Part shown: in pieces, positions 12,546-23,391 of the stretch
Position numbering within the stretch: position 1 is the stretch's first letter
Layout of the letters: the number at the start of each line of letters is the position of its first letter
Assembly (NCBI RefSeq): GCF_008831285.2
Contig: NC_045139.1
Coordinates: 8,960,204-9,024,203 of the forward strand
DNA: 64,000 nucleotides
Source of the DNA: Nymphaea colorata
Lineage: Eukaryota; Streptophyta; Magnoliopsida; Nymphaeales; Nymphaeaceae
Reading direction: 5' to 3'
Notes under the pieces: generated by a model
What the model was told of the DNA's origin: nothing
Database searches by the model: none
Seen by the model: the letters and a program-made list of their open reading frames with translations, nothing else
Position numbers and translations under genes: made by a program

Positions 12546-13890
12546 AGCTGGTTCCTGTATTCTATCCATGCAATATAAAAGAGTTCCTAGCTTCTGTTGT
12601 CCCTGCATAAATGATACAAAAGTATCTTCTCCATCCAAGCATTTGTAGGCTTTAAAATTTATGTGCGGTTTTTCATGTTAGTAAGATTGCAATAATGACT
12701 TTAATTTTGTGGAATGCATTTTATTGTCCTGCTATTATTCTGTTCATGGACTTGCAAAACTGGCTCTTACCTTCTGTTATCTTGCAAACTAGTTTCTTTT
12801 GCTGAGGCCTTCACCATTGCAAGTGAACACCATGCCTGAAATTAAGGGTGGGACAATGGGCTGCACTGCAGCTAGTGGGGCCAAGTTTGGGCCTGGTTTT
12901 GATCAGACTATTGACCATGTTGTGAATAATGTGGCACAGTCAATTAAGACCCATTTAACATAATGGGCAAGCCATGACCAGGCTTGGTCACCTGATGGTT
13001 TGGCTCAGTGAAGCCTGATCTGTCCATGGCTCGTCAAGCTCATCCAAAAGTTCAGTTGACATGACCATATGACTTGTATCTAGCGCTAAAAAGTACTCTA
13101 CTTTCTGGCAGCAGCTTTCGAAGATATTCAACAGAAGTTCATATTGTCCTTGGAACTTTCTGTGTCTTGAAACAATCAACGCCTGCCAAGCGAGTTACGG
13201 CTTGATAAATTTCCACTTTGCTAGAAGAAACAGGATGTTCTTGCAAAAAGATAGGTATTTTTAAACATTTTTATATGTAATTTTTTGGGGAATGCCATTG
13301 ATCAGAATCATCATGCAGAACAAGGATTGGGTGTATTAGGAAACACGAGAAACGCCGGCATGTCTCGTAGCCATTTTTTATGGATGTTGACATTGGGGCC
13401 GTACGGGAGCCGAGTCGGTCGAGCGAGCTCGAATCGACTTAGCTTATATATGGCTTGGCTTGAGCTCAGGTATAAGGACCGCTTGAGCTCGATTGGATAG
13501 ACCAAGTTCTGGTTTGAGTTTTACACGTTTACGAACTCCTCATTTGACTTGATCTTGATTGGTTTTAAGCTTAAAAATAATAAAAAACCTTAGAAAAGAT
13601 AAAAAAATATTAAAATCTTGAGGAGAAATACAAGAAAATCGCGACACATTCACCATAAGCTCGTGAAATTTTTAGTTTTAGCGAGATTTTCAAAAACTCA
13701 GGGGAGAAAATCACGAAAAACATGCGATAAATCTGAAACAGTTCGTGAGATTTTCAAAATCTCGTGTTTTTCCATTTTTTTCATTTTACTTGATTCTCTC
13801 GTAAATATGGTGAGACTTTTGAAAATCTTGCAATATCTATGACACTGCCTTAAACCCATCTTTTAGAAAATGAATCCGATTGTATAATTC
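12546..13890. other. PELOTA 3' flank, non-coding, with degenerate dispersed repeats
   Basis: The 3' untranslated region and terminator of PELOTA must lie at the start, with AT-rich sequence near 12570-12720. Around 12845-13020 there is degenerate GGGCC-type repeat sequence. Bases 13390-13500 hold GAGCTCGA/TCGAGC palindromic repeats, and 13600-13850 hold repeated AAATCTCGTGA-like motifs. I see no gene. Confidence 0.5.
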
Positions 13891-14286
13891 TACGTTCGGA
13901 GCCTAAAATTTTGGCTGGAGGGGCAGTGATTTAATATGTTTAATGTTTTAGGAGAGATAAAATTAAACAAACTTTATGCAGCTGGTGTAGGCAACTGCCC
14001 ACACCCACCGCCATGTGGCTCCGCCACTTTAAGCAAACTCACTAACGAGGTGCCCTAACTATCTCTTGACTCCAAGTCAAAGAGATGCATCCAGATGGTA
14101 TACTGCCATTCAAAGTGATTCTAGTGGCTAAGCAATATATTTTTTGGCAGAGAGGTGCCAATTTAGAAAAAAAATTAGATTCTTCAAATGCATAAAAAAA
14201 AATGATTGAGACACCAACATGAAAATAATAAAATTTGTGGGACAGTGTGTGCAACTGCTACACAACCCCACATGCAGCTTCATCCC

Positions 14287-14484
14287 AGTGGCGGAGCCAG
14301 AAATTTTTGGCTATGGGGCACTAGTACATAGTTTGTGAAAAAATTTTCTGTTATTTTAAAAATAAAGCAAATATTGGCGTGGGCAACACAGGGGTGAAGC
14401 TGGGTTGAGACTCCATTTCATATGGAGTTTTCTTGAGCTGGCGTGGGCAGGCGCCCACACCTGCCCCACGCTGGCTCCGCCACT
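14287..14484. mobile_element. 198-bp Mutator-type MITE with perfect 10-bp target duplication
   Basis: Inverted ends AGTGGCGGAGCCAG and CTGGCTCCGCCACT are perfect over 14 bases. They are flanked by identical direct repeats GCTTCATCCC at 14277-14286 and 14485-14494. Target duplications of 9-10 bp are typical of Mutator-like elements. It is non-coding. The same GGCGGAGCCAGAAATTT end motif recurs, often degraded, elsewhere in the window (for example near 19785, 46078 and 63975). Confidence 0.9.
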
Positions 14485-14594
14485 GCTTCATCCCTCAGCG
14501 ATGTAAGGGACGACCAAAGGCGGGGAAGGGGAAATGTAAAGAACATCAAATAGAAAGTTTTTGTAAAATAACAACGGGAAGAGTAACAACGAGT

Positions 14595-14667
14595 GCCCGT
14601 CTAGCTCAGTTGGTAGAGCGCAAGGCTCTTAACCTTGTGGTCGTGGGTTCGAGCCCCACGGTGGGCG
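14595..14667 (+). tRNA. trnK-CUU: tRNA-Lys (anticodon CUU)
   Basis: A 73-base cloverleaf can be folded. The acceptor pairs GCCCGTC with GGTGGGC (two wobbles), the D arm is GCTC/GAGC, the anticodon stem is CAAGG/CCTTG with loop CTCTTAA, and the T arm is GTGGG/CCCAC with loop TTCGAGC. The anticodon CTT is at 14628-14630. The internal A box (TAGCTCAGTTGG) and B box (GGTTCGAGCC) are intact. A T run (TCTTTT) follows as a Pol III terminator, and CAA motifs lie just upstream, as in many plant tRNA genes. There is no intron, and CCA is not encoded. Confidence 0.97.
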
Positions 14668-15557
14668 TCTTTTCATCGTCTTGAATTTCTTTTAAATGTT
14701 TTTCCGCGCGCTTTATTCTCTTAACACCTACAAATGAAAAAGCTTTTCATGTCCAATGAAGTTTCATCCACTTTGTTCAAACAAACCAAAGAGTTGTCCG
14801 TCCAAAAAAAAAAAAAAAAAATGTCGTGGAAGAATTGCCTATAAAATGTGCTTCAGATTTTCGTTTTCTGCTTATGCTTAATCTGCAGTTACGATGCCTA
14901 ATCTGGATAGAAAAATCTGAGAATCTTATGACAGATTTTAACATGTAGACTGGATGCGAATTGTTGGGTTATGTAAACATTAAATTGAAAAAATTGAAAT
15001 CTTAATTATATTTCTAAACAATGGAATTACTCTAAAAAATTGTAAGAAATTCAATTTAAGGAAACTTATTTGTTTATTCATTTGAATGACATTTCAACTT
15101 AATCTCCATCATTAAATCTTCTTAAATTCAACTGTCCAGATAATTCCTAGCAAATCTAACATATAAGGATCAAGTAGCTAGCTATATATATATATATATG
15201 TTCAAGATTTAGAAATGAGATTCTTTGATTTCTCAATGGAGATGCTTTGCCTCAATAACTCTTGATCTATATACCAACTAGTAATGGTCGATCTTCTACC
15301 ACCAACAACAGTGCAGATGTTTTATCCGCAAATATGAACTAACAACCTCACAAAATAAGAAAATGGCAGCAAAAATACAAGCATTTGCCTTCAATGAGTG
15401 GCCTACAATGGTAACCTAACTTTTCCATTTATTTTATCTAAAAAATGCAAACAAGAGAGGAAAACTAAACGGCTGCCTAGGACTCGTTGATTTGCTTCTA
15501 CCCATAGCTATTAGCTTCGACTTTGATCGTCCATGGATATGCATAGGCGGCTTCATG
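14668..15557. other. Intergenic AT-rich DNA and 3' flank of MLO copy 1
   Basis: Contains an A-run near 14803-14820 and a short (TA)n at 15182-15200. Parts of 15130-15480 resemble the 3' flanks of MLO copies 2 and 3 (29450-29700 and 48720-49190), so the MLO duplication reaches to about here. The 3' untranslated region of MLO copy 1 must lie at the right end on the minus strand. I see no gene. Confidence 0.5.
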
Positions 15558-18500
15558 TCAAAGATTATTGTTTGGAACTGAATGGACCAAGGGGGTTTCT
15601 TGTAGCTGAATCTCATCAGGCGATCTGTTCCTCGCGTGAGTGTTAGAAACCACGGATGGTGTCGCCGGATTGCTCATCGGACCGACGGCTTTTCTCCTTC
15701 TGGCCTTTTGAGCCCATCCTGCAAGGTTTTCTTGGACATGCACGTCGAAGATCATCTTCTTAAACGAGCTCCCCATCTGCAATTTCCCTCTCAAAGATCA
15801 GCACAGAGCACAGATAAAAGGATATGTTAGATCCATCTCGATCTCATTTATACCTGGGTGACGAGGGCGTAAAGTGGGAGGGTGCTGAAGCTGCATAGAA
15901 CTTGGATGATCACCCTATCAACAAGAAATAAAACCACAGAATGTGTGAGAAACTGGACTTTCTCTGCAGTAGAAGACTCGAAATCAGGAGAGACAGAGAG
16001 AGAACCTAAAAGCTAATAGAATCTCACAGCACCAAAGTGAAGTTTCCCCAGAGTACAAGAACCAAAATCAAGAGAGGGAGAGACAGAGAGAGTACCCAAA
16101 AATTAATCTGGGAATAACATAGCTGACTTTCCCCATAATGCAGGAGTCGAAACCATACGTGACCTGCAACCAACAAACCAAATGAAGTTGGCAAATTAAG
16201 GCCAAAATCGTGTTGATCATGGCGGACATTGAACGCCAGAGTTCTAGATTTCATACCCACAACCAAAAGAAGAAGGCGATCTCGAAGGCGTTCTGGAAGA
16301 GGATGAAGTGAATCAGGTAGAGGACGACGCGAGGTTTTCCGAACCAGAAGTGATCATCTGAGGGTTGAACCACCAAGTCTCCTTCTATGGCGGTGTGTTT
16401 CTCGGCAACTTCTTTAGCCAACTGAGTGATTACGTGTTCGAGTTTTGTGCCCACGGCTAGCAGAAGCTGCAGAACAACGGAGAATGAAAAGAAAAGAAAG
16501 AGATTAGATGACTGCTGCGGCATATGAACAAGCTAAGTATTATATTATAGCAAGTGCATTTTCTAACTTTCCCAATGTAGTCAAGCCCTTAAAATGATTG
16601 CTGATGATGAAATTAAACATTACTATACACTCATTGTTCATCATTATGTTCATTATTGAGTATATGTACATTGAGTATATATAGATTTCATGTATATGTA
16701 GATTTCATGCTGCAGTAAGAAGATATACTTACAATTAAAGGAATGAGCGTTATCCAGAAAAATGTATGCCACCCTGAAATAAGGAGAAAGAAAAAATATC
16801 ATTGATCAAGCATATTAAAATTTGACACTACAGTAAGAAGGTGGGTATAGAAAAAGAAATTTCTCATTGAATTGGCCCTTTTCTTTTGTCAAGAGAAGCC
16901 GTCTTACTTGTAGATAGTTAGGAAACATGAAATTATAAATTACATTATAAAGTAAAATATCATAAGAATTAGTTTACAACAATTTGTTTTCACGAATTAA
17001 GTTGCAGTAACTTACCCCCAACGTTGATTAATAAGAAGAGAATGACAATTCCCCATAGATACCAGCTGCGAGGCAAGAGGATGAAGCATAGTCAGCTTAT
17101 AAAATTTGGCAAATAAATGCCAAAAACACTATAAAAAGAAAAATATATCAGATTTACCTTATGCCGACAACTTTCTTAAAATCAGCTTCATATGCACGCA
17201 CCATATACCTGTGGAAATTGAATTGTGGGTTCCCTCTGCAGTGCGTCTAGAAGGAAGGCAAGTAACCGTGTAAATAAAGCTTTAATAAGAAACGTTAAAT
17301 TCAATTTCTTAATATTCAAATTCGTATTTAAATCAAACATACCATAATGAACCCCAGACGCAGTGTCGTGTAATCAGGCTTGGTTACTGATGAATAAAAT
17401 TGTTTTACGAAGGAATGCTTGAAAAGAAGAACAAAAGAAAAAAAAACAAAAGTCAGTCGGCCAATTTTAAGATTTCAACAAATATTAACATTAACCACAA
17501 AAATTAAACTTCGTATGCATGTTACGTTGAAGAGCAACCCTAATGTGAAGATGCTTTTATAAATAATGAAAGAAATTGTTAGCGATCTTAATGCTTGAAG
17601 AGGTATAGACATATAATCAGGGGTAAAGCCAGAAATTTTTTTTTTATGAGGAGGTCAAATTAAAGTTTTTAAATTTTGATTAGAATTGAAATATCATTTT
17701 TCAAAATTTATATATAAAATTTTAAAAGATTTTTTTTTATTTTTTATAATTTTTTTTGAGGTGGGGTCCAGGTCCTCCTAGTCACATGGGGACTTGGGTA
17801 GGGTCCCCATGCCCGCATTAGCATATTGACACGTTAACCTGACTATTCTTTGGATTGAAACCAATCCAAATGACTTATTTTCACTTGATTTATCTTGTTT
17901 CTAACTCAAATTTCATTCTTTTTGTAGATTATTGGTTATTAACTTGTATTATTTTTATTTGTATTACTTATATATATATATATATATATATATTACCATA
18001 TTCCAATACCCATATTTTCTACAATTGGCATGGTTAATACCTGAACCCATTTGATTTAGGGAAGGCTTATGATTCTCATAAATAAAAGTGGAAGGAATAT
18101 CAAAAAAGGGAAACTAATTGAAGACTTGAAAATAAATGAAGAGAAATGATATATGTTCTTACATGATAACGAAATCATCTTATTCAAAAGGAAAGAACAG
18201 AGAACTGGAAGTCAAGGTAATGGCTTTAACTCCACAGGCTTGTTTACTTCTCGAGGATGATTACGCTAATGAGGAACAATGAACTTATAGAATCGATTGA
18301 CATCGCGAAAAAAACGTAAGAAGATGCAATAATAATTCATATGATGCACAATGAAAGAACTTACCAACCAACTATTGCCTTTTAAAGCTAAGGAGTGCTC
18401 CTTAATGAAATCGTGGTGCTGAACATGCGTGACCTTGGATTGTGGATCTACATCATCACAAACAAACACGTTGGAAAAAAAGATCGGTAATCATTATCTA

Positions 18501-21500
18501 CAAACTACCAGTTAAACTATTACATTAACTAGACAATAATTCTTTATAATTAAAGAGAATTTTATTTAGCTGTTCCCCTTTGAATTATGAATTTCACGAT
18601 CGGGGTAGCTAAACAGTGACATTAAACTAAGCCTGGGCTTGGGGCCCTGGCATCTGATGGGTAATTGGTTCGACAGGGCCGATAAGGATAAGGTGCAATT
18701 TATTTTTTGTATTTTTATTTAATAATAAAAATATTTTATTATTAAAAATATATTTTATGTTTATTTTGTTTATTTTATATTAATATATATATATATATTA
18801 TTTTAATTGGGCTAGGTCGGGACTTGGGTTTTTGGCATCTCGCCGACCCGATGCCCAGGCCTACGTTAAACTTAAGGGCTTGGTTGGCAAATGGAAAAGT
18901 ATGCAAAACTGTCATAAAAGTTAGAGCAGATTTATAGAACACTTTTTAAGGTGTCCTATGAATCTACCCAAAATTTTCAGTCATATTCATAAAACACAAT
19001 TCCATGCTGCTAAGTAGTTTTGAAAAGTTGATTTTCACTTCCTTATATTATCCTTCAAATAAAAAAAAACTTCAAAAAAATGCCCAAAATCGAGCGTGTT
19101 TTTTTGCCAATAATTGCTAAACAGTTAGTTTCCTGCTAAACGTCCGGCTGTTTTTGAAATGTAGGGACTGAATATCAACAAACTTATTCTTGAAAAAGAA
19201 AAATGTCATACTGCTGTCTTCGGCATTGTAGTTATTCTTGGCAATCGAGTCCTCCCAAATTCTCCACTGACGAATCTGGTGAAGAATAAGAAGGTACACA
19301 CATAAATGAATGGTTTGATAGATACAAACTTGATTGCATGAAAAAAAATACATAATTGTTAGGAAAAGAGGCTTCTTGAGAGTTACCTTCAAACCACCCA
19401 AACATATGGTAACGACGCTGAGAACAACATGAGTGATGGCCAACACAAAGATGAAAATGTGCAGCTGATGTATTGCTTCAATTGATAACAGTTGTTCCTT
19501 CCCCTGGTAAAGATCAAATGAGATTGTAAAATTGCTGTATCGGTAGCAAATGCAACTCTAAAAGTAATTCAATCAGTTGAAAACTAGAGAGTTGATAATA
19601 TTAGAATCCACATTGCAACCATTTCATGGTGTCAAGAATGAAGGTTGGGTTTGGTTTGGATGATACATTAAAAAACCCACATTATGCGAAAATTAGGGTT
19701 TGTAAAACCTAGTTTGTGTGTTTGGATGACTAGACAAAAACTGGCGTTTTTTGTGAATGACTTACAGGGGGATGACAAGCAGTGGCGGAGCCAGAAAAAT
19801 TTTATGGTGGGGCACTGATTCAAAGGTTTTCATACCTGAAAGGGCACTTACATATATAACAAAGTAAATATCAAACGATCTTAAATGGCAAGCAGGCGTG
19901 AAGTTACATTTGGCTAAAGGGCATTATAAAATTTTATATTTTTAAAAAGTACCAATATAAAAATGAGAAAAATTATTCTAAAACACCAACCAATATGGAA
20001 ACAAAATCCTTTTTGGGTTTGTGTGGATAATTGCCTCACTTAGCCTATACCTGCCTCCCCCCTCATGTATGCATACCAATATATTTGATTTGGATTGGAC
20101 ATCCGACCGATCTGTTTTGAAAGAATCAGATATGGACAAAAAATTTAATTTCCGATTAAGAAATTGAATCACATTCAAAATTAAAAAAAGACATCCGATG
20201 GGACTTGGATATACGTAAATGGAATCGGATTCATATCTGATGTATATTTACACAAGTGTCTTATATCTGATACTCTTACATTTTGAAAATCGGCCAAATT
20301 CGATACAAAATTCAGATTCGAATTCATACATAAATATAAAAATTGGATTTAAATGGGATTCAAATTATGAAATTGGATTTCAAGATTCACATATGACTTT
20401 GTTTGTATTCTAATCCGAATATATGCATATTCGAGAAAACAAATATAGTTAATGATATATCTGATTGATCAATTGACATCCTAACTCGGAAATTGCAAGG
20501 TTATTTTTATTTACTCCCTTTTGAAGACTGCATTATCTGATAATTAAGTTATACATTATCACTCACTCACCTTCTTCTCGCAATGGTTTTCGGATTCTGT
20601 CTCCGCGAGAAGGTGTCTCATTACTGCTCCCATCACTTGGAAATGGCTGGTCGTTTCCTCGGGTAGGGTGTAATCTTTCCTCCTGCATGGCAGCATGTGA
20701 TGAAGGTAGCTTCTGGGGATGCATATTTTACTGATGGCACCTTGGAAGACAGAGAGCAAGAAGGAGATGAATCCCAGCAGCATCAGCTCTGTTGCACCAG
20801 TCCACAACACCCACATCATTCACATATTTTAACTGCTGTTCCAACTAACAAGAACATGTTCCAGGCCGCGTGTTTGATAGCTTGGACAAGTTTTACTGGA
20901 TTGCTTTTGCTTCATGCAAAGGTTATCTAATTCACTGTATCAGTTAAACAACCAAACACATGGTAGATAATGTTTAAAGGTTGTCTTGTCAGTGACTTTG
21001 TCCATGTTTGAAGAGGAGATGTTCTTCGTGTACAGAACGAACATCCCGCCCTTCAAACAAACACGGCTTTGAACTATGACCGCTGGTGCTAAGTTTAACT
21101 TGCAATTCAAGAGAAAGAAGAGACGGGGAAGGAGAGGGTGGCCAACCTTCTTTGACCTTCAGCACTGCTTCGTACAGAGACTTTTGGCTCCTTTTCTTCA
21201 TCGACTGCAGCAGTCAAAACCAAACCGCTTCAGCGAAAAAAACTCACGTAGACGAATATGATAAAAAAGACAGAAAGAGGAAAAAAAAAACTAATTTTTG
21301 ACTTTTATCAACGACGATAACTTTAATTTAAAAATTTATCTCTTCATTAAGTACTCGATGAAAACAACATCACCGTGATGACATATTTGGCAAAATTAAG
21401 TTTTATATGCACACACATATATTATATAGTTTGTTTTCATGTAATATCTTTCTTAATAAATCTTGTCGTTGCTGCACTTTCAAAGACGCGTATGTCCATG

Positions 21501-23232
21501 CACATATCAGTTCTTGGGCAGAAGGTGAGTTTGCCAGAGACCAAAGTCTGGATACAATTAATTAGACAATAAACTGTCAAGAGATACAGGGAAAACTGTT
21601 TTTTGTGGTATAAAAACAATAGCACATGAGAACTGCATCAGTGACTTCATGATTCAAACCTCAAACCCCTTAAGTATGATCAGTGAAATCAAATGTTTAC
21701 TTCTTAACTTTAGACGCAGTTTTTGGATAAACAAATCTGGCCTAATCACTTCCCTTTACTAAGACGAGTTTGCTGTGATTTAAACTTGGACCAAGGAAAG
21801 GAATTCGGAACATTAAATATGTGCACCAAACATGCATGGACAAGTTGATGAAATTGTCAATATCTCGAACTAACCCAATTATTATTTGATAAAATAATGA
21901 AACTGATGCAGGTAGCCGCCTCAGCAAACCTAAACCTGTCCTCATTCAAGGACAAAAAAACTTAAAAAGAAACATTTTTGGAATTCCACTTTTATATAAA
22001 ATTGTAAAGTTTGACTCACATTGTTCTTGTTCATCCACCGTCGCTCATGGTGGCGATGATGGTGATCGATAAAGGGCCCAGTTACCAACCAGCAATTGGC
22101 GCGCTTAGGTTTTTTACTTTATTAGATGTGACATTGCCTAACCACAAAAATGATAAAGGGCCCCAGTTGAAAAAATATTTTGAATGTGAACTAGTCACAT
22201 TTTTATTTGATTATTTTGATACAAGCCCCGGTTTTTACTGACAATTGTCAAAAAGAGCCCTCTTGTGAACTCAAGATTATATGAATTGGGAAAACATGTA
22301 ATTTCCAAAATTGCCCTTTCTAGCAAAAAGATGGACTTTAAAAGGAAAAGAGATAAATGGACTTTATCTTTCCCTGGAAAAGGAAAAAGGAAAAGACAGT
22401 GGCAATGTTAAAGTTAGACCCTTATTTAACAGTTGGTAGTCAGACTCCCGCCTGTATCAAGCAAATCAGAAATGTGAGACTATACTTAAAAAAAATGGTT
22501 CATTAAATGAGGCATCAATGTGTAAATATAGTATTTTTCATGGGCTGGTGTGGGTAAAGTGTGTAAATACCAGTCTATATATGCCTCGGCCAATAGTGGA
22601 ATTAGGCAGAAAGAGGGGCAGAGAAGTTGCACCTTTTGTTTCTTTCATGTACAGATTTCTATCAAGATGAGCCAATTTTACTTGAAAAGAATAACAATTT
22701 TTCTTGGCTAAGTGTAAGCAAGAAAGGGAAATAACATGAAGAGTGTCGAGTTACAGAGCCCCGAATCAGGACAAGGATACGAAGGCTGCCATTTTTGTGG
22801 CTTGAGCTTTCTTCCTCTTAAAGAGTTAACGCCCTGTGCTCACCCCAGTCGTAACAAAACTTATGACAGGAAAAGTAGGTGCGTCCAAATCTAACAAGTG
22901 CTAAATGTCTTGGTTGGTGACATTTTTCATTGGAAAGTCCGATCGAAGAACAATTCCTATTGAAAACTAGTTTTGTTGCGGCGTGTAAACTGCAAAGACA
23001 ACGGCCCTGCCCGTCGCCGCCGGGCAACTAACGTCGACGGAGCGGAAAAACTTTCAGGCATTCGTGCTCCTTGCAGAATGTGGCTAGAGCAGACATGGCC
23101 TTCAAAAGCTCCCAATGGCCGGGGAAATGGAAATTATTTCCAATAACAAGCTCCCCATTGGACGAAATAATGCGAGTTAGCAAGAAATTAAATGAATCCA
23201 CGAGTCGATGATCATGCATAAGCCTCCATAAG

Positions 23233-23264
<32 letters not shown>

Positions 23265-23391
23265 ATGCCTTTCCGAGGTAGTGAAGCGCCCTTTCGAGGA
23301 GGAGGGAGAGGATGATGATGACAGAACAAACAGCTGCGACGATCCATGTAGGCGTGAACACCAAGTCATACGTCTTTTCCCCACCTGCCAT
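15558..23391 (-). CDS. MLO: MLO family seven-transmembrane protein, copy 1 (AtMLO1-like), complete
   Basis: Minus-strand exons in transcript order: 23391-23269, 21204-21147, 20788-20571, 19503-19387, 19275-19212, 18447-18365, 17417-17343, 17246-17158, 17065-17016, 16773-16733, 16466-16257, 16163-16096, 15914-15854, 15776-15558. The total is 1476 bp, 491 residues plus TGA, with every phase matching. Hallmarks: N-terminal [12 protein letters not shown] (TM1); [11 protein letters not shown] (TM2); TM3 in exon 4; the second cytoplasmic loop with IRQWRIWEDS and [23 protein letters not shown] (TM4); [43 protein letters not shown] (TM6); [21 protein letters not shown] (TM7 and exit). Conserved luminal cysteines are at about 83, 95, 130 and 384. 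A calmodulin-binding helix surrounds Trp440. The tail is short and lacks the D/E-F-S/T-F motif of the mildew-associated clade. MLO proteins are reported to be calmodulin-regulated membrane proteins, some acting as calcium channels. Intron 1 has a GC donor. Confidence 0.94.
17617..17775. mobile_element. MITE-like insertion in intron 6 of MLO copy 1
   Basis: Begins GGGGTAAAGCCAGAAATTT and ends near GGTCCTCCTAGTC, with an A/T-rich middle. The start resembles the GGCGGAGCCAG family. It sits at the point where copies 2 and 3 carry a LINE instead. The boundaries are approximate and no clear target duplication was seen. Confidence 0.45.
18629..18864. mobile_element. GC-rich-ended MITE in intron 5 of MLO copy 1
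   Basis: The ends AAGCCTGGGC and GCCCAGGCCTAC are inverted copies, with GGCCC-rich shoulders and an AT-rich centre (18700-18800). Flanking 8-bp repeats ATTAAACT (18621-18628) and GTTAAACT (18865-18872) match in 7 of 8 positions. An 8-bp target duplication points to a hAT-type origin, although a 9-bp reading is also possible. It is non-coding and absent from the same intron of copies 2 and 3. Confidence 0.7.
23236..23262. repeat. (GA)n microsatellite next to the intron 1 donor of MLO copy 1
   Basis: About 27 bases of GA/AG lie seven bases inside intron 1 on the minus strand. Shorter versions lie at the same place in copy 2 (42149-42168) and copy 3 (60965-60985). Confidence 0.9.

Noticed and set aside
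14433-14684. Open frame of 83 codons overlapping the tRNA
   Set aside because: It spans a MITE end and the tRNA-Lys gene. Its protein matches nothing expected and is explained by those features.
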